A stretch of 64,000 nucleotides of DNA from Pseudomonas sp. B21_DOA (GCA_030544685.1 CP086683.1:930001-994000), one strand, 5' to 3'. Shown: positions 33,309-43,601, counted from the first letter of the stretch. A program made the numbers and translations. The notes: a model not told the origin generated them from the sequence alone.

Positions 33309-33330
33309 ATAGGGGCGGTTCTGCCCCTAT
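33309..33330. terminator. Hairpin between parB and the atp operon
   Basis: ATAGGGGC (33309-33316) and GCCCCTAT (33323-33330) form an 8-bp stem with a six-base loop. It lies after the parB stop on the transcribed strand and may end the parAB transcript, but there is no T-run, so it is a weak call. Confidence 0.45.
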
Positions 33331-33379
33331 TCAACTGTCAGGTAGTGATTTCCGACTGCGCGCTACATGAGGAAATGTT

Positions 33380-34252
33380 TCAGCGGATGTGTGCGAGCAC
33401 ACCTTGAAGCTCATCGAGCGAGTTATACCCAATCACCAATTGGCCTTTGCCCTTCTTGCCATGGCGAATCTGCACCGCAGAGCCTAGGCGCTCGGCCAAA
33501 CGCTGCTCGAGGCGAGCGATGTCCGGATCGGGTTTTGCGGCTTCAACCGGCTCCGGTTTGCCACTCAACCACTGACGAACCAGTGCCTCGGTTTGGCGCA
33601 CGGTCAGTCCTCGTGCGACAACATGTCGCGCCCCTTCGACCTGCTGATTGTCCGGCAGACCGAGCAAGGCACGTGCGTGACCCATTTCCAGGTCACCGTG
33701 CGACAGCATGGTCTTGATCACTTCCGGAAGCGCAATAAGTCGCAACAGGTTAGCCACAGTCACACGTGATTTACCCACAGCCTCGGCAACCTGCTGCTGG
33801 GTCAGCTGGAATTCCTGCTGCAAGCGCTGCAAAGCCACTGCTTCTTCGATCGGATTGAGGTCTTCACGCTGGATATTCTCGATCAGCGCAATCGCAATGG
33901 CGGTTTCATCCGGCACATCGCGGACCATCGCCGGAATGGTTTCCTGCCCGGCCTGCTGACTGGCGCGCCAGCGGCGCTCACCGGCAATGATCTCAAAGCG
34001 ACCGCCGCCAATCGGGCGTACCACGATCGGCTGCATCACGCCCTGAGCCTTGATCGACTGCGCCAGCTCTTCCAGGGCCTGCGGGTCCATGTCGCGGCGC
34101 GGCTGATATTTGCCACGCTGCAGCAGATCCAGCGGCAGGTGCTGCAATTCGCGTGTGTCAGCCTGCGCGGCTTGTTCTTCCAGCGCGCTTACCGTCGGAC
34201 CACTCAGCAGTGCATCCAGTCCACGTCCGAGACCTCGTTTCTTGACGGCCAT
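33380..34252 (-). CDS. parB: Chromosome partitioning protein ParB
   Basis: The 290-residue CTPase/DNA clamp starts KKRGLGRGLDALLSG (the ParA-stimulating arm). It carries the ParB/Srx motif GERRWRASQQAGQETIPAMVRD around residue 90, a helix-turn-helix (LTQQQVAEAVGKSRVTVANLLRLIAL) and a C-terminal dimer domain (GKGQLVIGYNSLDELQGVL). It binds parS sites, of which two good ones lie in this window at 3865 and 50453. The gene follows parA by nine bases, in the rsmG-parA-parB unit. Confidence 0.97.
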   Translation of the reverse strand: MAVKKRGLGRGLDALLSGPTVSALEEQAAQADTRELQHLPLDLLQRGKYQPRRDMDPQALEELAQSIKAQGVMQPIVVRPIGGGRFEIIAGERRWRASQQAGQETIPAMVRDVPDETAIAIALIENIQREDLNPIEEAVALQRLQQEFQLTQQQVAEAVGKSRVTVANLLRLIALPEVIKTMLSHGDLEMGHARALLGLPDNQQVEGARHVVARGLTVRQTEALVRQWLSGKPEPVEAAKPDPDIARLEQRLAERLGSAVQIRHGKKGKGQLVIGYNSLDELQGVLAHIR

Positions 34253-34261
34253 GGGGATTCC

Positions 34262-35059
34262 TTAAGTTGGCTGAGCGGCAGCAATGCGTGAATTTTTGCG
34301 CTGACGGCGAACCATCTCGCCCGCCAGAGCCAGATAGGCCAGGGCGCCACGCGATTGCTTGTCGTAAGCCAGCGCCGGCATGCCGTAGCTCGGTGCTTCG
34401 GCCAGGCGAATGTTGCGCGGGATCACCGTGTCGTACAACTGATCGCCGAAGTGTTCCTTGAGCTGCGCCGAAACATCGTTCATCAGGCTCAGGCGCGGGT
34501 CGTACATGGTGCGCAGCAAGCCTTCGACTTTCAGGTTCGGATTGAGCAGCTCGGCGATGCGCTTGATGTTATCCACAAGGTCGCTCAAACCTTCCAGAGC
34601 GAAGTATTCGCACTGCATGGGGATAATCACCCCGTCAGCGGCGACCAATGCGTTGAGCGTAAGCATCGACAGCGACGGCGGGCAGTCGATCAGAATGTAA
34701 TCGTAGTTGTCACGGATCGGCGCCAGCGCGCTGCGCAGACGGCTTTCCTTCATCTGCATTTCCAGCAGCACGACTTCAGCTGCGGTGAGATCGCGGTTGG
34801 CCGGCAGCAGCTGATAACCGCCGTGCTCGGAGAAATGCATGGCCTGGCCCAGGTCGCATTCACCGATCAGCAGATCGTAGACCGAGTTTTCCAGACCATG
34901 TTTATCCACACCGCTACCCATGGTGGCGTTGCCCTGTGGATCGAGATCGATCAACAGCACCCGGCGCTTGGTCGCGACCAGGGATGCTGCGAGGTTGATG
35001 CAGGTGGTGGTTTTGCCCACACCACCCTTCTGGTTCGCTATCGCGAATACCTTAGCCAT
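34262..35059 (-). CDS. parA: Chromosome partitioning ATPase ParA (Soj)
   Basis: Starting at the ATG at 35059 (MAKVFAIANQKGGVGKTT) gives 265 residues, the normal length. The deviant Walker A KGGVGKTT is at residues 11-18 and the Walker B-like segment is YILIDCPPSLS. ParA binds DNA as an ATP dimer and moves ParB-parS complexes apart. It lies 18 bases after rsmG. Two perfect DnaA boxes fall inside the gene (34569 and 34902). Confidence 0.97.
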   Translation of the reverse strand: MAKVFAIANQKGGVGKTTTCINLAASLVATKRRVLLIDLDPQGNATMGSGVDKHGLENSVYDLLIGECDLGQAMHFSEHGGYQLLPANRDLTAAEVVLLEMQMKESRLRSALAPIRDNYDYILIDCPPSLSMLTLNALVAADGVIIPMQCEYFALEGLSDLVDNIKRIAELLNPNLKVEGLLRTMYDPRLSLMNDVSAQLKEHFGDQLYDTVIPRNIRLAEAPSYGMPALAYDKQSRGALAYLALAGEMVRRQRKNSRIAAAQPT

Positions 35060-35077
35060 TCTTGCTTGTGTTCCCAA

Positions 35078-35722
35078 TCATGCCGTGCGGCGCAGTATCA
35101 GCAGATGGCGTTGGCCTTGGCAACCGGGGACGGCCAGGGCGTGTTCGCTATCGAGTTTGAAATCTGCCGGCAATGCTACCAGCTCATCGGCCGGATGAAC
35201 GCCCTTCATTGCCAGCCAGCGTGTATCGGCATCGCCCAAGTGGCGAGTCCAGTTGGTGAAGTTTTCCATGCTGCTGAAGGCCCGGGAAATGATCCTGTTG
35301 AATGGCTGCGCAGGCTGGAACGCTTCGACGCGACTGTGGATAACCTGCAAGTTATCCAGCTTCAATTCGAGCTTGACCTGGGTCAGGAAGCGGGTTTTCT
35401 TGCCGTTGCTGTCCAGACAGGTCACTTGCGAGTCCGGGTACAGGATCGCCAGCGGGATACCAGGCATGCCACCACCACTGCCAACGTCGAGCCAGCGACC
35501 GTTTTCGATGAACGACATCACGCTGAGACTATCGAGCAAGTGCCGCGAAACCATTTCGTCCGGATCGCGCACGGCGGTCAGGTTGTAAGCCTGATTCCAT
35601 TTGATCAACAGGGCCAGATAACCCAGCAGCAATTCGTGCTGAGTTTCTGTGAGATTGACACCGAGCTCGCGGGCTCCTGTGGATAACTCTTCGGCGTGTT
35701 GCGAAGTGACCTTGGCACTCAA
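35078..35722 (-). CDS. rsmG: 16S rRNA (guanine527-N7)-methyltransferase
   Basis: The 214-residue SAM enzyme (GidB) has motif [18 protein letters not shown] and the downstream [13 protein letters not shown]. It methylates G527 in the decoding centre; loss gives low streptomycin resistance in many bacteria. The ATG at 35722 overlaps the mnmG stop (ATGA), so it is coupled to mnmG, as usual near the origin. Two DnaA boxes lie in it (35335 and 35678). Confidence 0.97.
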   Translation of the reverse strand: MSAKVTSQHAEELSTGARELGVNLTETQHELLLGYLALLIKWNQAYNLTAVRDPDEMVSRHLLDSLSVMSFIENGRWLDVGSGGGMPGIPLAILYPDSQVTCLDSNGKKTRFLTQVKLELKLDNLQVIHSRVEAFQPAQPFNRIISRAFSSMENFTNWTRHLGDADTRWLAMKGVHPADELVALPADFKLDSEHALAVPGCQGQRHLLILRRTA

Positions 35723-37620
35723 GCGCTTTGCTCCAACTGACGGCCCGCGCCGCGTTTTTTCAAATGAATCATCAACAGCGAAATCGCTGCCGGGGTAACG
35801 CCCGGAATGCGCGAGGCCTGACCCAGGGTCTCGGGACGTGTGGCGCCGAGCTTGCTCTGGATCTCCTTGGACAGACCGGAAATGTTGGTGTAATCGATAT
35901 CCACAGGCAGTTTCGTGTCTTCGCTGGCGCGCAGACGAGCGATTTCGTCCTGTTGACGGTCGATGTAACCGGCGTACTTGGTCTTGATCTCAACCTGCTC
36001 GGCGACCTGTGGATCTTCTGCGCCCTGCCCGGTCACTTCGACCAGACCGGCGTAATCGATTTCCGGACGGCTCAACAGGTTGAGCAAATTGTATTCGTGG
36101 GTCAGCGGCGTGCCGAATTTCTCGGCAATCGCATCGCCCTGCGGGGTATTTGGCCGTACCCAAGTGCTTTTCAGGCGCTGCTCTTCGAGTTCAATGCTTT
36201 CGCGTTTCTTGCAGAAGGCCGCCCAGCGCGCGTCATCGACCAGACCAAGCTCGCGACCTTTTTCGGTCAGACGCAGGTCGGCGTTGTCCTCGCGCAGAAT
36301 CAAGCGGTACTCGGCGCGGGACGTGAACATGCGATACGGCTCTTGGGTACCGAGGGTGATCAGGTCGTCGACCAGAACGCCGATGTACGCTTCATCGCGG
36401 CGCGGACACCAGGCTTCTTTGCCCTTCGCGCGCAGTGCGGCGTTGGCCCCGGCGAGCAGACCTTGCGCACCCGCTTCTTCGTAGCCGGTGGTGCCGTTGA
36501 TCTGACCGGCGAAAAACAGACCGCCAATGACTTTGGTTTCCAGGCTGTACTTCAGGTCGCGCGGATCGAAGTAGTCGTACTCGATCGCATAACCCGGACG
36601 CACGATGTGTGCGTTTTCCATGCCGCGGATCGATTGCACGATCTGCAATTGCACGTCGAACGGCAGGCTTGTGGATATCCCGTTCGGGTACAGCTCATGG
36701 GTGGTCAGACCTTCCGGTTCGATGAACACCTGATGGCTTTCCTTGTCGGCAAAGCGGTGGATCTTGTCTTCGATCGATGGGCAATAACGCGGGCCGATGC
36801 CTTCGATTTCACCGGCAGCGGAATACATCGGCGAACGATCGAGGTTCGCCGCGATGATTTCGTGGGTGCGGGCATTGGTATGGGTGATCCAGCAGCTGAC
36901 CTGACGCGGATGCTGTTCTTTGTTGCCCATGAACGACATCACCGGAATCGGCGTATCGCCCGGTTGCTCGGTCATTACCGAGAAATCCACAGACTTGCCA
37001 TCAATGCGCGGCGGTGTACCGGTTTTCAAACGCCCGACACGCAATGGCAACTCACGCAGACGGTGGGCCAGAGCAATCGACGGTGGATCACCGGCGCGAC
37101 CGCCGGAGAAATTCTGCAAACCGATGTGGATAAGTCCGCCGAGGAAGGTACCGGTGGTCAACACCACGGAATCGGCGAAGAAACGCAGACCCATCTGTGT
37201 AACCACACCACGGACTTGCTCCTGCTCGACGATCAGGTCGTCAGCAGCCTGTTGAAAGATCCACAGGTTCGGCTGGTTTTCCAGTATTTCGCGGACAGCT
37301 GCCTTGTAGAGAATCCGGTCGGCTTGTGCACGGGTGGCCCGCACGGCCGGGCCTTTGCGGCTGTTCAACACGCGAAACTGGATGCCGCCCTTGTCGGTAG
37401 CCATGGCCATCGCGCCGCCGAGGGCATCGATTTCCTTGACCAGATGGCTTTTGCCGATGCCACCGATGGCCGGGTTGCAACTCATGGCGCCGAGGGTTTC
37501 CACGTTATGCGTCAGCAACAGGGTTTTTGCCCCCATGCGTGCTGACGCCAGTGCTGCCTCGGTACCGGCATGACCGCCGCCGATGACGATCACTTCAAAA
37601 CGGGAAGGGAAATCCACCAC
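35719..37620 (-). CDS. mnmG: tRNA uridine-5-carboxymethylaminomethyl modification enzyme MnmG (GidA)
   Basis: The 633-residue flavoprotein has the FAD dinucleotide fold at the N-terminus ([19 protein letters not shown]), the GidA signature [21 protein letters not shown] with its conserved Cys, and a helical C-terminus that binds MnmE. With MnmE it modifies the wobble uridine of tRNAs. It begins the mnmG-rsmG-parA-parB unit. Its partner mnmE is 4.6 kb away because the siderophore cassette and an oriC-like region lie between them. Confidence 0.98.
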   Translation of the reverse strand: MVDFPSRFEVIVIGGGHAGTEAALASARMGAKTLLLTHNVETLGAMSCNPAIGGIGKSHLVKEIDALGGAMAMATDKGGIQFRVLNSRKGPAVRATRAQADRILYKAAVREILENQPNLWIFQQAADDLIVEQEQVRGVVTQMGLRFFADSVVLTTGTFLGGLIHIGLQNFSGGRAGDPPSIALAHRLRELPLRVGRLKTGTPPRIDGKSVDFSVMTEQPGDTPIPVMSFMGNKEQHPRQVSCWITHTNARTHEIIAANLDRSPMYSAAGEIEGIGPRYCPSIEDKIHRFADKESHQVFIEPEGLTTHELYPNGISTSLPFDVQLQIVQSIRGMENAHIVRPGYAIEYDYFDPRDLKYSLETKVIGGLFFAGQINGTTGYEEAGAQGLLAGANAALRAKGKEAWCPRRDEAYIGVLVDDLITLGTQEPYRMFTSRAEYRLILREDNADLRLTEKGRELGLVDDARWAAFCKKRESIELEEQRLKSTWVRPNTPQGDAIAEKFGTPLTHEYNLLNLLSRPEIDYAGLVEVTGQGAEDPQVAEQVEIKTKYAGYIDRQQDEIARLRASEDTKLPVDIDYTNISGLSKEIQSKLGATRPETLGQASRIPGVTPAAISLLMIHLKKRGAGRQLEQSA

Positions 37621-38186
37621 GCACCTCGTGCCTGCTTAAGTAGGTCATTCAGGAAATAGTTGAGCTCAGGTTTCTGGACCTGGTCGGCAAGTATAGGGAC
37701 TTCGCCCTTTCTAAAGAACCCTTTGCACAAAATTTAACCAGCTGTGGAGAACTCGAGGTTAAAAGAATAAAAAGAGAGAAATTTATAAAACCTTTGTTTT
37801 TATGTTTATTCTTAGTGAGCACCGTTTCTGTGGATAGATCGCCACAAGCCTTATTTCACAAGCTGTACAGAGGTTTAAAACTCTGTGATCATGTGGCAAT
37901 GAGGTCCTTGGATAACCGCTGTAAGCCTGTGGATGAAAGGGTATGTTATCCACAGAGGGGTTTATATCCAGTTTTAAAGCCCGTTTATCAACTGACCTCA
38001 TTGGCAGTTATCCACAGGGCTTAACCCACAGAAAATCGCCTACATGGTTTTCCCGGACACAAGAAAAGCGCCAGCGAAGGGATCGGTGACGGTTGGCAAG
38101 CCAAGGGCAGAAAATGAAAAGGCTATTGTGAGAGGACGTTACAGAGGCTAATAATAGCCATTATCATTAACTCGCCAGTTTCTCCC
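37621..38186. other. oriC-like region upstream of mnmG (paralogue of the rpmH-dnaA origin)
   Basis: This gene-free 566-bp region has an AT-rich stretch (about 37750-37815) followed by DnaA boxes: two perfect TTATCCACA at 37946 and 38008, and near matches TGTGGATAG at 37829 and TGTGGATGA at 37928. Shared blocks TTCTGTGGATA (37826), TGTACAGAG (37864) and the two perfect boxes recur in the rpmH-dnaA gap at a constant offset of 8,555 bp. So the two regions are duplicates of one origin architecture. Activity of this copy is unproven. The right end also carries the promoter and Fur-like box of the sigma-factor gene. Confidence 0.8.
38150..38168. promoter_or_regulatory. Putative Fur box upstream of the ECF sigma gene
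   Basis: AATAATAGCCATTATCATT contains the NATWAT hexamers of the Fur consensus and lies 18 bases before the sigma-factor start at 38187. Iron repression of this type of sigma gene is well established in pseudomonads. The match is partial. Confidence 0.55.
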
Positions 38187-38693
38187 ATGCCCCTACCCGC
38201 CCACACAGCTGCGATCGAGCAAATCTACAAGCAACATCATTCGTGGCTATATGGCTGGCTCAAGGGCAAACTGCACAACGCCTGCGATGCAGCCGATGTG
38301 GCGCATGACACGTTTTTGCGAGTTCTGGCGGCGCGCAATGCAGCTCATATTCGTGAGCCAAGGGATTACCTGACGACCATTGCGCGCGGCTTGGTCATCG
38401 ACCGTTATAGGCGGTGGGCCATTGAAAGCGCTTATCTGCAGGCCCTCGCAGCTCGGCCGCAAGCGACAATTGTCAGCGAAGAAGACAGAGCGCTGATCAT
38501 TGAAACCCTGGTTGCTGTGGATAAAGCGTTAACCGGGCTGGGCACGCGGACACGGCAGATCTTCATGCTTTCGCAAGTCGACGGACTGACTTATCAACAG
38601 ATCGCCGTGCAATTGAGGGTCTCGCTGACCACTGTGAAAAAACACATGATCCGCGCCCTGACTGAATGCGCCCTGATCATGGCGCAACCATGA
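38187..38693 (+). CDS. FecI-type ECF sigma factor
   Basis: The 168-residue protein has sigma region 2 (IEQIYKQHHSWLYGWLKGKL, DAADVAHDTFLRVLA) and region 4 (LTYQQIAVQLRVSLTTVKKHMIRALTEC). FecI-type iron-starvation sigma factors direct transcription of the adjoining TonB receptor when the siderophore binds. A Fur-like box precedes it, and its stop overlaps the fecR-type start (ATGA). The ribosome site is weak. A perfect DnaA box lies inside the gene at 38516. Confidence 0.93.
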   Translation: MPLPAHTAAIEQIYKQHHSWLYGWLKGKLHNACDAADVAHDTFLRVLAARNAAHIREPRDYLTTIARGLVIDRYRRWAIESAYLQALAARPQATIVSEEDRALIIETLVAVDKALTGLGTRTRQIFMLSQVDGLTYQQIAVQLRVSLTTVKKHMIRALTECALIMAQP

Positions 38694-39640
38694 TGGCCGC
38701 CGCTTCAGACCGTCAGGTATTCGAGACTGCCGCCAGTTGGTACGTGCAGTTTCAATCCCAGCCACCGAGCCTTGCCGAACAAAAGGCCTGGCAGCTGTGG
38801 ATAGACAGCGATCCGGCGCATCTGGCGGCGTGGAACCAGATGGAACAATTGCAGCGCCACCTCGGTACGCTGCCGCAGGATCTGAAACGACGTGCGCTCA
38901 ATAGCGGCCAACAACGACGCCAGGTACTCAAACTGCTACTGCTTGCAGCGGGAACAGGTTTCGTTGGCTGGAACGTTCAACGACACATATCCCTCGGCAA
39001 CGTCTGGGCCGACTATAAAACCGGTGTAGGCCAGCGTCGCACCATCAGCCTGGCCGATGGTAGCCAGATCCAGCTCAACACCAACTCGGCCATTGATGTC
39101 TCTTTCGACGCAGCACAACGCCTGATCCAACTGCGTGCCGGTGAAATCCTCGTCCAAACCGGCAAGCTTGGCGATCAGCGGCCGTTCTATGTGCAAACCC
39201 GTGACGGGCGGATACAAGCATTGGGCACCCGGTTCTCGGTGCATCAGATGCCGAACTCAACCCGGGTCGGCGTGCTGGAGGATCGAGTCAGCGTCCAACC
39301 TGCGCACTCATCCACCGCTGCGCAAATCCTGATAGCAGGCGAAGGCGCGGATTTCGACAGTCAGCATATCGGCCTCAGTCGTCCCTTCCAGTCATCAGAA
39401 GTGGCGTGGATCAACGGCCAATTGATCGTCCTGAATGCGCGCTTGGGCGATGTCATCGCAGAATTGGGTCGCTATCGCAGCGGTGTATTGCATTGCGATC
39501 GCCGCGCCCGGGATCTACGGGTTTCCGGGACTTTCCGGCTCGATTCGACCGACACAGTGTTGGCCAACCTTCGGGCTTCGTTGCCGATCAACGTCCGCTA
39601 TTTCAGTCGTTACTGGGTGTCGATCAGCCACAGCGTTTGA
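38690..39640 (+). CDS. FecR-family anti-sigma / signal-transfer membrane protein
   Basis: The ATG at 38690 overlaps the sigma stop and begins MMAAASDRQVFETAASWYV, giving 316 residues. The N-terminal cytoplasmic part (DUF4880-like, LAEQKAWQLWIDSDPAHLAAWNQME) binds the sigma factor. One membrane helix (VLKLLLLAAGTGFVGWNV) is followed by the periplasmic FecR domain (GVGQRRTISLADGSQIQLNTNSAIDV) and a C-terminal STN-like end that meets the receptor. It passes the signal of ligand-bound receptor to the sigma factor. Confidence 0.92.
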   Translation: MMAAASDRQVFETAASWYVQFQSQPPSLAEQKAWQLWIDSDPAHLAAWNQMEQLQRHLGTLPQDLKRRALNSGQQRRQVLKLLLLAAGTGFVGWNVQRHISLGNVWADYKTGVGQRRTISLADGSQIQLNTNSAIDVSFDAAQRLIQLRAGEILVQTGKLGDQRPFYVQTRDGRIQALGTRFSVHQMPNSTRVGVLEDRVSVQPAHSSTAAQILIAGEGADFDSQHIGLSRPFQSSEVAWINGQLIVLNARLGDVIAELGRYRSGVLHCDRRARDLRVSGTFRLDSTDTVLANLRASLPINVRYFSRYWVSISHSV

Positions 39641-39758
39641 TCAAAAAAAGCCTGGGGAAAAATAATCGCACAGAGGGTTATCTTTTTTCGCCCTGACCCG
39701 GCCCTACAGGTAATCGCGATCAACGCGGCTCTTCGCCACCTTCAGGGTTAACCCACAC

Positions 39759-42194
39759 ATGCGTCTTCCCACGTTCCGTCAGCGCTTTTCTCCACACTGC
39801 ATTGCATACAGCTTATTGATGGCTAGCGCTGCGTCTTGTCTGGTGATCAGCAACAGCGCCTTCGCGGCGTCGACATCCCAGCGCTTCGCCATCGCCGCCG
39901 GCCCGCTGGATAGTGCCTTGAGCCAGTTCGCCGCTGCCGCGAATGTAATTCTGTCGTTCTCGCCGCAGCAGACCAGCCGCTTGCGCAGTGCCGGGCTTAA
40001 CGGCGACTTCAGCGTCGAACAAGGTTTCGCTCGATTGCTGCAAGGCTCGGGTTTACAGGCCGTGCCACAAGCACCCGGCAGTTACATTCTGCAGAACGTG
40101 CCCAGCGGTGACTCCTTGGAGCTGGCGCCGACCAACATCAACGCGCAGTTGGCCAATCCAATGGATCTGGATTACGCCGCGGACGTCGGCTACAAGGCGC
40201 AAAACAGCCGGATCGGTACGAAAACCAGTACCCCGCTGTCGGAAACACCGCGTTCGGTGTCAGTGGTAACCGGACAACGCATCAAGGATCAGAAATCCCA
40301 GACACTCACCGACGTCCTCGGCTATGTACCGGGGATCTTCGCCCCACCGTTCGCCGCCGGCGACAGTCTGGCGGGGGACTTGTTCTATATCCGCGGCTTC
40401 AACGCCACCGATTACGGCTACGGTCTGCTCCGAGATGGACTGCGCGTGCAGGGCAATCGCTATGACACCAGCACCGAGCCGTACGGACTTGAACGGGTCG
40501 AGGTATTCCGTGGCCCTTCTTCGCTGCTGTATGGTGAAAATGCGCCGGGCGGTCTGGTCAATCTGGTCAGTAAGCGTCCGACTGCCGCGCCTCAGGGCGA
40601 AGTGCAGCTGGGCTATGGCTCGAACAATCGCCGGCAAATCGGCGTCGACGTCTCCGGCCCGCTCAATGACAGCGGCAACGTTCTCGGACGCGTGGTGATG
40701 CTGGGGCGCAAATCCGATACCCAGACCGATCACGTGCCTGACGACCGCATTTATATCGCCCCTTCGCTGTCCCTGAATTTCGACGACTTCAATACGCTGA
40801 CACTGCTGGCCAACTACCAGAAAGACCACACCAACATGGAGCTCGGTCTGCCGGCCGCCGGCACGTTGCTGAGCAATCCCAACGGGAAATTGTCCAAAGG
40901 CACCATGCTCGGCGACCCGGACTGGAATACTTTCGAACGGGAAACCTGGAGCACCGGTTACGAGTTCAGCCACTCGTTCAACGATGACTGGCAGTTCCGC
41001 CAGAACTCGCGCTACATGCAGTCGCGCATCACCCGCCACGAAACCTGGCCGGGCAATCTGAACAACGCCGGCTTCGGCACGCGGTTGAACATGACCGCCT
41101 ATGATCGCTTCAACAAATCCATGGTGTATTCGCTGGATAACCAGCTCGAAGGCAAATTCCAGGCTGGCGATCTGGAGAACACCGTGCTGTTTGGCGCCAG
41201 CTACGATCGCACCTCGTTCAACCAGGACTGGAATGCCGGCATTGTCGGGCCGATCGACATCTACAACCCGGTCTACCTGCGTGATCCGACGACACCGATA
41301 GCTGTGCAGAACACGTTGCTCGAGCAGCAGATGAAAGGCGTTTATGCACAGATCCAGAGCAAATACGATCATTGGCTGTTCCTGCTCGGCGGACGTCAAG
41401 ACTGGGTCGACAGCGACTTCCGCGACAAAGTGGCGCGAGGCAGCAACATCAGCTCCGAGGACAGGAAGTTCACCTATCAGGGCGGCGTGATGTATCAGTT
41501 CGACAACGGCATGACGCCATATGTCAGCTACTCCACTGCGTTCGTGCCGGTGCAGCAGATTTCCAATGCCGGCGCACCGCTTGATCCGATCACCAGCAGC
41601 CAGTACGAAGTGGGCTTGAAGTACGAACCGATCGGCTGGGACACCGCGTTCACCGCTTCGGTGTATGACCTGCGCAAGAAGGACGACACCTATTTCGACG
41701 CAACCACGTCGACCTATCGCCAAGTGGGTGAAAGCCGCGCCAAGGGTGTGGAGTTGGAACTCAACAGCAATCTGACGCAGAACCTCAATGTCACGGCGGC
41801 CTATACCTACACCGACGCGAAGATCACCAAGGATGCAGCGACATCGCTGGTTAAAGGCCATCAAATGACCGGCGTGCCACGTAATCAGGCCTCGGTCTGG
41901 GCGAAATATCGCTTCCTCGACAGTGATCTGAAAGGCTTGTATGTGGCCGGTGGCGTACGCTATTTCGACAGTGCGTTTGCCTACACCTCGCCTTCTCTGT
42001 ACGGAAAGCTGGATGCCGGCGACGTCACATTGATCGACGCGGCTGTTGGATATCAGATCGATACACACTGGAGTGTCGATCTGAATGCGAAGAACCTGTT
42101 CGACAAGGAATATGTGTCGGGCTGCAACGACGCAGGCCGCTGCTATTGGGGCGAGGATCGTACTTTGCTCGGTACGGTGTCCTATAACTGGTGA
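39759..42194 (+). CDS. TonB-dependent siderophore receptor with signalling (STN) domain
   Basis: The 811-residue outer-membrane protein has a signal peptide (about residues 1-36, ending SNSAFA), then an STN domain (about 40-112, FAIAAGPLDSALSQFAAAANVILSF) that contacts FecR. The plug domain (TPLSETPRSVSVVTGQRIKDQ ... RVEVFRGPSSLLYGENAPGG) and the beta-barrel end in a C-terminal aromatic residue (LLGTVSYNW). The end CNDAGRCYWGEDRT with paired Cys resembles hydroxamate-siderophore (ferrichrome/ferrioxamine-like) receptors; the ligand is inferred. It is under the FecI/FecR pair just upstream and may take up a xenosiderophore. Confidence 0.93.
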   Translation: MRLPTFRQRFSPHCIAYSLLMASAASCLVISNSAFAASTSQRFAIAAGPLDSALSQFAAAANVILSFSPQQTSRLRSAGLNGDFSVEQGFARLLQGSGLQAVPQAPGSYILQNVPSGDSLELAPTNINAQLANPMDLDYAADVGYKAQNSRIGTKTSTPLSETPRSVSVVTGQRIKDQKSQTLTDVLGYVPGIFAPPFAAGDSLAGDLFYIRGFNATDYGYGLLRDGLRVQGNRYDTSTEPYGLERVEVFRGPSSLLYGENAPGGLVNLVSKRPTAAPQGEVQLGYGSNNRRQIGVDVSGPLNDSGNVLGRVVMLGRKSDTQTDHVPDDRIYIAPSLSLNFDDFNTLTLLANYQKDHTNMELGLPAAGTLLSNPNGKLSKGTMLGDPDWNTFERETWSTGYEFSHSFNDDWQFRQNSRYMQSRITRHETWPGNLNNAGFGTRLNMTAYDRFNKSMVYSLDNQLEGKFQAGDLENTVLFGASYDRTSFNQDWNAGIVGPIDIYNPVYLRDPTTPIAVQNTLLEQQMKGVYAQIQSKYDHWLFLLGGRQDWVDSDFRDKVARGSNISSEDRKFTYQGGVMYQFDNGMTPYVSYSTAFVPVQQISNAGAPLDPITSSQYEVGLKYEPIGWDTAFTASVYDLRKKDDTYFDATTSTYRQVGESRAKGVELELNSNLTQNLNVTAAYTYTDAKITKDAATSLVKGHQMTGVPRNQASVWAKYRFLDSDLKGLYVAGGVRYFDSAFAYTSPSLYGKLDAGDVTLIDAAVGYQIDTHWSVDLNAKNLFDKEYVSGCNDAGRCYWGEDRTLLGTVSYNW

Positions 42195-42196
42195 AT

Positions 42197-42235
42197 AAAA
42201 AAAGGGCTGTGGATGAATTATCCACAGCCCTTTTT
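42197..42235. terminator. Bidirectional terminator built from two inverted DnaA boxes
   Basis: GGGCTGTGGAT (42204-42214) and ATCCACAGCCC (42220-42230) form an 11-bp stem with loop GAATT, flanked by A7 on the left and T5 on the right. It lies between the converging receptor and mnmE genes. The arms contain TGTGGATGA (42208) and a perfect DnaA box TTATCCACA (42218), so the terminator could also bind DnaA. Confidence 0.92.
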
Positions 42236-43601
42236 ATTTGCCGATGCAGAAGCTGGAGAAAATCCTTCCGAGCAAATCATCAGAGCTGAACGCCCCGGTA
42301 ATTTCACCCAGGGAATGCTGAGCCTGGCGCAAATCCTCGGCGAGCAACTCGCCAGCCCCGGCCAGGGTGAGTTGCGCGCGGCCATGTTTCAATGCCGCGC
42401 TGGCGTGGCGCAGTGCTTCCAGGTGCCGGCGACGTGCGCTGAAACTGCTCTCCGACGTCTGCTCGTAACCCATGCACGCCTTGAGGTGATCACGCAGCAG
42501 GTCGAGGCCTTCGGCAGACTTGGCGCTGAGACTGATGGTCACGTGGCCGTCGTCACTGGTTTCCAGAACAATCGCTTCGCCGGACAGATCGGCTTTGTTG
42601 CGGATCAGGGTGACTTTCGTCGGATCCGGCCGAGACTCGAGGAATTCCGGCCACAAGGCAAAAGGATCCAGTGCCTCTGGTGCGGTCGCATCGACTACCA
42701 ATAGAACCCGATCCGCTTCACCGATGGCTTTCAAGGCCCGTTCCACACCGATCTTTTCCACATGATCATCGGTGTCACGCAGTCCCGCAGTATCGACGAC
42801 GTGCAACGGCATGCCGTCGATGTGGATATGTTCGCGCAGGATATCCCGCGTGGTGCCAGCAATCTCGGTAACGATGGCGGCCTCACGACCGGCCAAAGCA
42901 TTCAACAGGCTGGATTTTCCGGCATTCGGCCGACCAGCGATGACGACGGTCATGCCATCACGCAATAACGCACCCTGTCCCGCTTCGCGGAGCACTGTGG
43001 ATAACTCATCGCGTACTTTGTCGAGCATGCTTAATACGTGGCCGTCGGCGAGAAAATCGATTTCCTCTTCCGGGAAGTCGATGGCGGCTTCGACGTAGAT
43101 ACGCAAGCCGATCAGTTGCTCGGTCAGGTTATGCACACGCTGGGAAAACGCACCCTGCAATGAACGCAGCGCATTGCGCGCAGCCTGGGCAGAACTGGCT
43201 TCGATCAAGTCGGCGATTGCCTCGGCCTGGGCCAGATCGAGTTTGTCATTGAGGAAGGCGCGCTCGCTGAATTCACCCGGACGGGCAAGACGGCAGCCCA
43301 GTTCCAGACAGCGTTTGAGCAACATGTCCAGCACGATCGGGCCGCCGTGGCCTTGGAGTTCCAGCACGTCTTCGCCTGTGAAAGAGTTCGGCCCCGGAAA
43401 ATACAAAGCCAGACCTTCATCCAGCACCTGCCGGTCGTCACTGAAAAACGGCCCGTAATGGGCGTAACGCGGTTTCAGTTCTCGGCCGCTGATGGCTTTT
43501 GCCGCCACGCTGGCCAACGGCCCCGAAATACGGACGATGCCCACACCGCCGCGCCCTTGAGCGGTGGCGACGGCGGCGATGGTTTCACGGGGTGTGCTCA
43601 T
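42234..43601 (-). CDS. mnmE: tRNA modification GTPase MnmE (TrmE)
   Basis: From the ATG at 43601 ([19 protein letters not shown]) the protein has 455 residues. It has the N-terminal formyl-THF-binding domain, a GTPase domain with G1 [12 protein letters not shown]2 TTRD, G3 DTAG and G4 NKAD, and the C-terminal catalytic motif CIGK at the very end. With MnmG it modifies wobble uridines. Readings upstream of 43601 add six unsupported residues. It shares the terminator at 42197-42235 with the receptor gene. Confidence 0.97.
   Translation of the reverse strand: MSTPRETIAAVATAQGRGGVGIVRISGPLASVAAKAISGRELKPRYAHYGPFFSDDRQVLDEGLALYFPGPNSFTGEDVLELQGHGGPIVLDMLLKRCLELGCRLARPGEFSERAFLNDKLDLAQAEAIADLIEASSAQAARNALRSLQGAFSQRVHNLTEQLIGLRIYVEAAIDFPEEEIDFLADGHVLSMLDKVRDELSTVLREAGQGALLRDGMTVVIAGRPNAGKSSLLNALAGREAAIVTEIAGTTRDILREHIHIDGMPLHVVDTAGLRDTDDHVEKIGVERALKAIGEADRVLLVVDATAPEALDPFALWPEFLESRPDPTKVTLIRNKADLSGEAIVLETSDDGHVTISLSAKSAEGLDLLRDHLKACMGYEQTSESSFSARRRHLEALRHASAALKHGRAQLTLAGAGELLAEDLRQAQHSLGEITGAFSSDDLLGRIFSSFCIGK

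Noticed and set aside
35728..37545. 605-codon plus-strand frame opposite mnmG
   Set aside because: It is a shadow of mnmG; no ribosome site or recognisable domain.
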